Positions 6,044 to 8,449 of a stretch of DNA of 8,449 nt are shown here, piece after piece. The stretch comes from Methanobacteriota archaeon. GTDB taxonomy: Archaea > Thermoplasmatota > Poseidoniia > Poseidoniales > Thalassarchaeaceae. Numbering within the stretch: the stretch's first letter is position 1; every line of letters begins with the position of its first letter. A model generated the notes under the pieces. The model was not told the origin of the DNA, did not search any database, and saw only the letters and a program-made list of their open reading frames with translations. The translations under genes were made by a program, and so were the position numbers. The stretch is taken from contig NYYK01000007.1 of NCBI GenBank assembly GCA_002685895.1, positions 1 to 8,449 on the forward strand. The letters run 5' to 3'.

Positions 6044-6874
6044 CTAGTGCGCATGTTCAACCAATCCAACTACATCCATGAAGAGCATTACTGCAATGAT
6101 GGCCAGTGCGCCGAGCATTACCTTGAGACAGACATCCTTTGCTGATCCGTGTCGATGGACTTCGGGTAGGACATCAACTGTAGCAACGTAAAGAAAAGAA
6201 CCGGCAGAGAATAGAATGGCTAGACCAATCCATGCTTCGCTTACATCCCCAAGAAGACTCCAAGTGATGATGATGAAGAGAGGAGTGGCTGCGCTGAAAA
6301 CGAGGATGTCAATTAACGAGCGCTTGCGATCGTTACGCTCGTGCTGGCTGAATGCGCCGAGACTGAATGCCGCTGGCAATTTGTGCATCAAAACACCTAG
6401 CAGGATTGGTAATGTGATGTGTAATTCATCTGCCGCCAGAGCGGCTCCGATAGCCAACCCATCTGCAGCAGCGTGGATGGTCAATCCTACCACGGCACTT
6501 GTTGCAACACCACTGGGATGGTTCACGTGCCCGTGCCCGTGTTCATGGGCATGCTCGTGATGCTCTTCATGGATGTCATGTCCAAATCCAAAGGCCTCAA
6601 ACACCAACAATAGAAGGAAACCGAGCAATACAGCCAACCCAGACGCAGGTATTGCATCGAAATCGACACCACCCCCTTCATCGTAAATCATGAAACCTTC
6701 AGGGATTGCAATCAGAATAGCCGAAGCAAGCAGGAAACCTGCTGCCAATCCGGTCATCCATCGCAACATGCTTAATTCATCGGATAACTTTCTCCAAAGC
6801 GGAAGACATCCCATCCCAAGCGCTGACAGAAAGGTCGCTAGCACCACAGTCAGAACGATGGTAGTGTCATTCAT
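6044..6874 (-). CDS. ZIP-family divalent metal transporter, ZIP9 (SLC39A9)-like
   Basis: A membrane importer, probably of zinc or related divalent cations, 276 aa from the ATG at 6874; a TTG at 6886 would add four residues and has no better ribosome site. The fold is visible as TM1-3 (about 4-24, 38-57, 78-96), a histidine-rich cytoplasmic loop (99-119, about ten His), then TM4 with L-T-I-H134-A-A-A-D138-G-L-A-I-G and TM5 with L-M-H164-K-L-P-A-A-F. These His/Asp residues form the ZIP metal site. The wording is unusually close to animal ZIP9: H-A-A-A-D-G, M-L-H-K-x-P-A-A-F, F-S-A-G-x-F-L-Y-V-A-T-V and V-L-P-E-V all recur, and both proteins end in a short His tail. Bacterial ZupT-type ZIPs instead carry H-N-x-P-E-G. 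The gene converges on the cytochrome-like gene with a 42-bp gap and diverges from the arylsulfotransferase-like gene, which allows its own promoter near 6900. Confidence 0.93.
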   Translation of the reverse strand: MNDTTIVLTVVLATFLSALGMGCLPLWRKLSDELSMLRWMTGLAAGFLLASAILIAIPEGFMIYDEGGGVDFDAIPASGLAVLLGFLLLLVFEAFGFGHDIHEEHHEHAHEHGHGHVNHPSGVATSAVVGLTIHAAADGLAIGAALAADELHITLPILLGVLMHKLPAAFSLGAFSQHERNDRKRSLIDILVFSAATPLFIIITWSLLGDVSEAWIGLAILFSAGSFLYVATVDVLPEVHRHGSAKDVCLKVMLGALAIIAVMLFMDVVGLVEHAH

Positions 6875-7080
6875 GGTCAGTCGCAAAAGGGATTCAGTAA
6901 AGTGCTTATTGTCCTAGCGTCTATTCCGACTGTATCTTCTCGAAGTTGAACGGACCGTTCTAATCAATGGGTGGTTTATTCAGTGATTTTCGAGAGGGTC
7001 CCATGCAATCAAGGCTGGTTTAATCCTCCGCTTGTCAGATGGTATATCTGAGAACGTAGTGGTTTATTTGCGCTCTGCTA
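6875..7080. other. Divergent intergenic region between ZIP and ASST-like genes
   Basis: No credible gene was found here on either strand. It holds the 13-bp palindrome at 6948-6960, a second weak dyad CAGAT/ATCTG at 7036-7050, and two exact copies of GTGGTTTATT at 6971-6980 and 7059-7068, with a related TGGTTTAAT between them near 7016. These may be alternative TATA-like elements or regulator sites for the ASST-like gene. Confidence 0.4.
6948..6960. promoter_or_regulatory. 13-bp palindrome, candidate operator in a divergent intergenic region
   Basis: GAACGG-A-CCGTTC is a perfect 6+6 inverted repeat with one central base, 74 bp upstream of the ZIP start and 150 bp upstream of the arylsulfotransferase-like start. 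Its size and symmetry fit a dimeric helix-turn-helix or metal-responsive regulator site. No second copy was seen in the window and no regulator gene is present, so this is a positional inference. Confidence 0.35.
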
Positions 7081-7100
7081 TTATAAGTGAGAGAGGAAAG
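7081..7100 (+). promoter_or_regulatory. TATA-like element and purine-rich stretch before the arylsulfotransferase-like gene
   Basis: TTATAA at 7081-7086 is centred about 26 nt before the ATG at 7110. That is the usual TATA-to-start distance for a leaderless archaeal transcript. A purine-rich GAGAGGAAAG at 7091-7100 could instead act as a ribosome binding site if transcription begins further upstream, for example from the GGTTTATTTG stretch at 7061-7070. The two readings exclude each other, and the sequence alone does not decide between them. Confidence 0.4.
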
Positions 7101-7109
7101 CCCCCCCTC

Positions 7110-8449
7110 ATGAAGCACACAATTGCATTGAGGAAAAGTGTCCTCCTTGTATCGATTCTCTTCCTTTCACTGCTACTGCCATTTGGTATTACATCCCTCA
7201 CAGAGGCACAGAAATCTTCTGACTCGCCGGTTGAACCGATTTGTAATGCCAATCGGAATACCACTTGGACAGTCGGGCTCATCTATTGCGATAATCGTGT
7301 GAATGAGGATTACACACTTTTCGCTCCTATGGCATCCGAGAGCACATATCTTATTGACGCACATGGGCGAATGGTTCACTCGTGGACATCTCCTAGTGGG
7401 CTTCCCCCCGGTATGTCGGCCTACATGCTCGAGGATGGAGATTTGCTGCGAACGGTCAGCCTCGGTATCAATTTTGATCATGATGGCAACGGGATTGCTG
7501 GTAAGATTGAGCGTCTGTCTTGGGACGGTCAAATGGAATGGGAATGGTTCTACCCCGGAGAGACAAATCGCAGCCATCACGATATCGAACCATTGCCCAA
7601 TGGGAATTTTCTGATGATTGCCTGGGATTTCAAGAGCGAAGCTGAAGCCCAACAAGCAGGACGCAACCCCAACAAGATGAGTCAAGACACCCTTTGGCCC
7701 GACCAGATTGTCGAGGTTCAACCCGTCGGAACCGACCAAGCCAATATCGTCTGGGAGTGGAACATCTGGGACCATCTGATTCAGGAATATGATTCCACCA
7801 AGGACAATTACGGCGTAGTTGCTGATCACCCAGAACTTCTCGACATCAACTTCGTTGATTCACCAGACACCCTTAACCCATACAAGAGTGACTGGATGCA
7901 CTGCAATGGCATCGATTACAACCTAATCTTGGACCAAATTGCATTGTCCTGCAGGAATGTGAACGAGATTTACATCATCGACCATAGCACGACAACAGAG
8001 GAAGCTGCTGGACATACCGGAGGCAACTCAGGGAAGGGTGGCGACATCCTGTATCGTTGGGGCAACCCCGAAGCCTATCGCGCGGGAACAAATGATGATC
8101 AGCAACTGTTCGGCCAACACGACGTTCAGTGGATCAATGAAGGACGCCTCGGTGCTGGTGATTTGATTGTCTTCAACAATGGGCATGGACGAGATTATTC
8201 TTCAGCCGATGTCATTTCTCCACCTCTAGTCAATGGCGAATATGTCTTGCAATCCGGTAGTTCTTGGGGGCCTGCTGCACCGAGTTGGTCTTGGGATCAA
8301 GGTACGAGTATGTTTGCATCCTCCTTGGGAGGTGTAGAGCGATTGGAGAATGGTAATACATTGGTGACATGGGGTGTGCGTGGCACGTTATTTGAGGTCA
8401 ATCCGGAAGGCGAAGTCGTCTGGAAATACATCAATCCAGTGATTGGTGA
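7110..8449 (+). CDS. Secreted arylsulfotransferase (ASST)-like beta-propeller protein, 3'-truncated
   Basis: The frame is open from ATG 7110 to the right edge (446 codons and two bases), so the C-terminus is missing. Residues 1-33 are a signal peptide (basic K-H..R-K, core 11-30, probable cleavage near T-E-A). The rest matches the ASST family, six-bladed propellers that move sulfuryl groups between phenolic compounds or degrade such esters. Blade motifs L-x-(D/N)-G-(D/N)-x-L recur at about 107-113, 162-168 and 412-418, and G-x-(V/M)-x-x-W strands at about 86-92, 140-146 and 434-438. Conserved His-bearing stretches are S-H156-H157-D-I-E-P-L-P-N-G-N, M-H264-C-N-G-I-D-Y, F-G-Q-H337-D-V-Q-W and F-N-N-G-H359-G-R. 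These are probable active-site elements. Cysteines 45/60 and 265/281 could form disulfides. Many archaeal and marine homologues have no tested substrate, so the reaction is family inference. Confidence 0.88.
   Translation, partial: MKHTIALRKSVLLVSILFLSLLLPFGITSLTEAQKSSDSPVEPICNANRNTTWTVGLIYCDNRVNEDYTLFAPMASESTYLIDAHGRMVHSWTSPSGLPPGMSAYMLEDGDLLRTVSLGINFDHDGNGIAGKIERLSWDGQMEWEWFYPGETNRSHHDIEPLPNGNFLMIAWDFKSEAEAQQAGRNPNKMSQDTLWPDQIVEVQPVGTDQANIVWEWNIWDHLIQEYDSTKDNYGVVADHPELLDINFVDSPDTLNPYKSDWMHCNGIDYNLILDQIALSCRNVNEIYIIDHSTTTEEAAGHTGGNSGKGGDILYRWGNPEAYRAGTNDDQQLFGQHDVQWINEGRLGAGDLIVFNNGHGRDYSSADVISPPLVNGEYVLQSGSSWGPAAPSWSWDQGTSMFASSLGGVERLENGNTLVTWGVRGTLFEVNPEGEVVWKYINPVIG

Noticed and set aside
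6011..6050. GCACT / AGTGC inverted repeat between the convergent cytochrome-like and ZIP genes
   Set aside because: Only 5 bp with a 30-nt loop; expected by chance and not a convincing terminator.
7303..7614. 103-aa + strand open frame
   Set aside because: It lies in another frame inside the ASST-like gene, has no start signal, and shows no domain.
7173..7829. 218-aa open frame on the minus strand
   Set aside because: It is antisense to the well-supported ASST-like gene, shows no recognisable domain or membrane/signal pattern, and its composition follows from the opposite strand's codons.
1..8449. tRNA, rRNA, CRISPR array, insertion sequence or prophage signature
   Set aside because: No cloverleaf, spaced direct repeats, transposase or terminal inverted repeats were seen on reading both strands.

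Overview
The window looks archaeal, most plausibly from a planktonic Thermoplasmatota-type euryarchaeon (Marine Group II / Poseidoniales-like). This rests on protein types, not on a marker gene: a PolX DNA polymerase/PHP exonuclease, a glycosylation-sequon-rich Ig-repeat surface protein with one C-terminal membrane anchor, an arylsulfotransferase-like secreted propeller, and a proline-rich protein with a short aromatic tail. Archaeal-like TATA elements and mixed ATG/GTG starts fit this. Base composition is roughly balanced. No rRNA, tRNA, CRISPR or transposase was seen, so the assignment stays tentative.

Layout. Positions 1-277 (+) are the 3' end of a gene whose product has a 26-residue proline-rich tandem repeat and an aromatic C-terminal tail. 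It converges on a PolX gene (311-2269, -), with a perfect 7-bp stem hairpin between them. Divergent from polX is a small three-helix membrane protein of unknown role (about 2338-2679, +). Next come two closely linked + strand genes. The first (2852-5473) is a large secreted, membrane-anchored protein with a CxxCH motif just after its signal peptide and five Ig-like repeats. The second (5504-6001) is a small integral membrane protein with two H-x13-H pairs, as in ferric-reductase-type di-heme domains. A ZIP metal transporter strikingly like animal ZIP9 (6044-6874, -) converges on this pair. A 235-bp divergent intergenic region carrying a 13-bp palindrome separates it from an arylsulfotransferase-like gene (7110 onward, +), which is still open at the window's right edge.

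How they may work together. The best candidate for an undescribed system is the 2852-6001 pair: a di-heme b-type membrane module and a surface protein carrying a potential c-type heme site, with a 30-nt gap and a strong ribosome binding site. Together they could move electrons across the membrane to an extracytoplasmic acceptor. The adjacent ZIP gene hints loosely at a metal connection, but it is on the other strand and may be unrelated. The PolX is unusual: its exonuclease (PHP) metal site looks complete, while the third catalytic aspartate of the polymerase palm is replaced by glutamine next to a 34-residue insertion.
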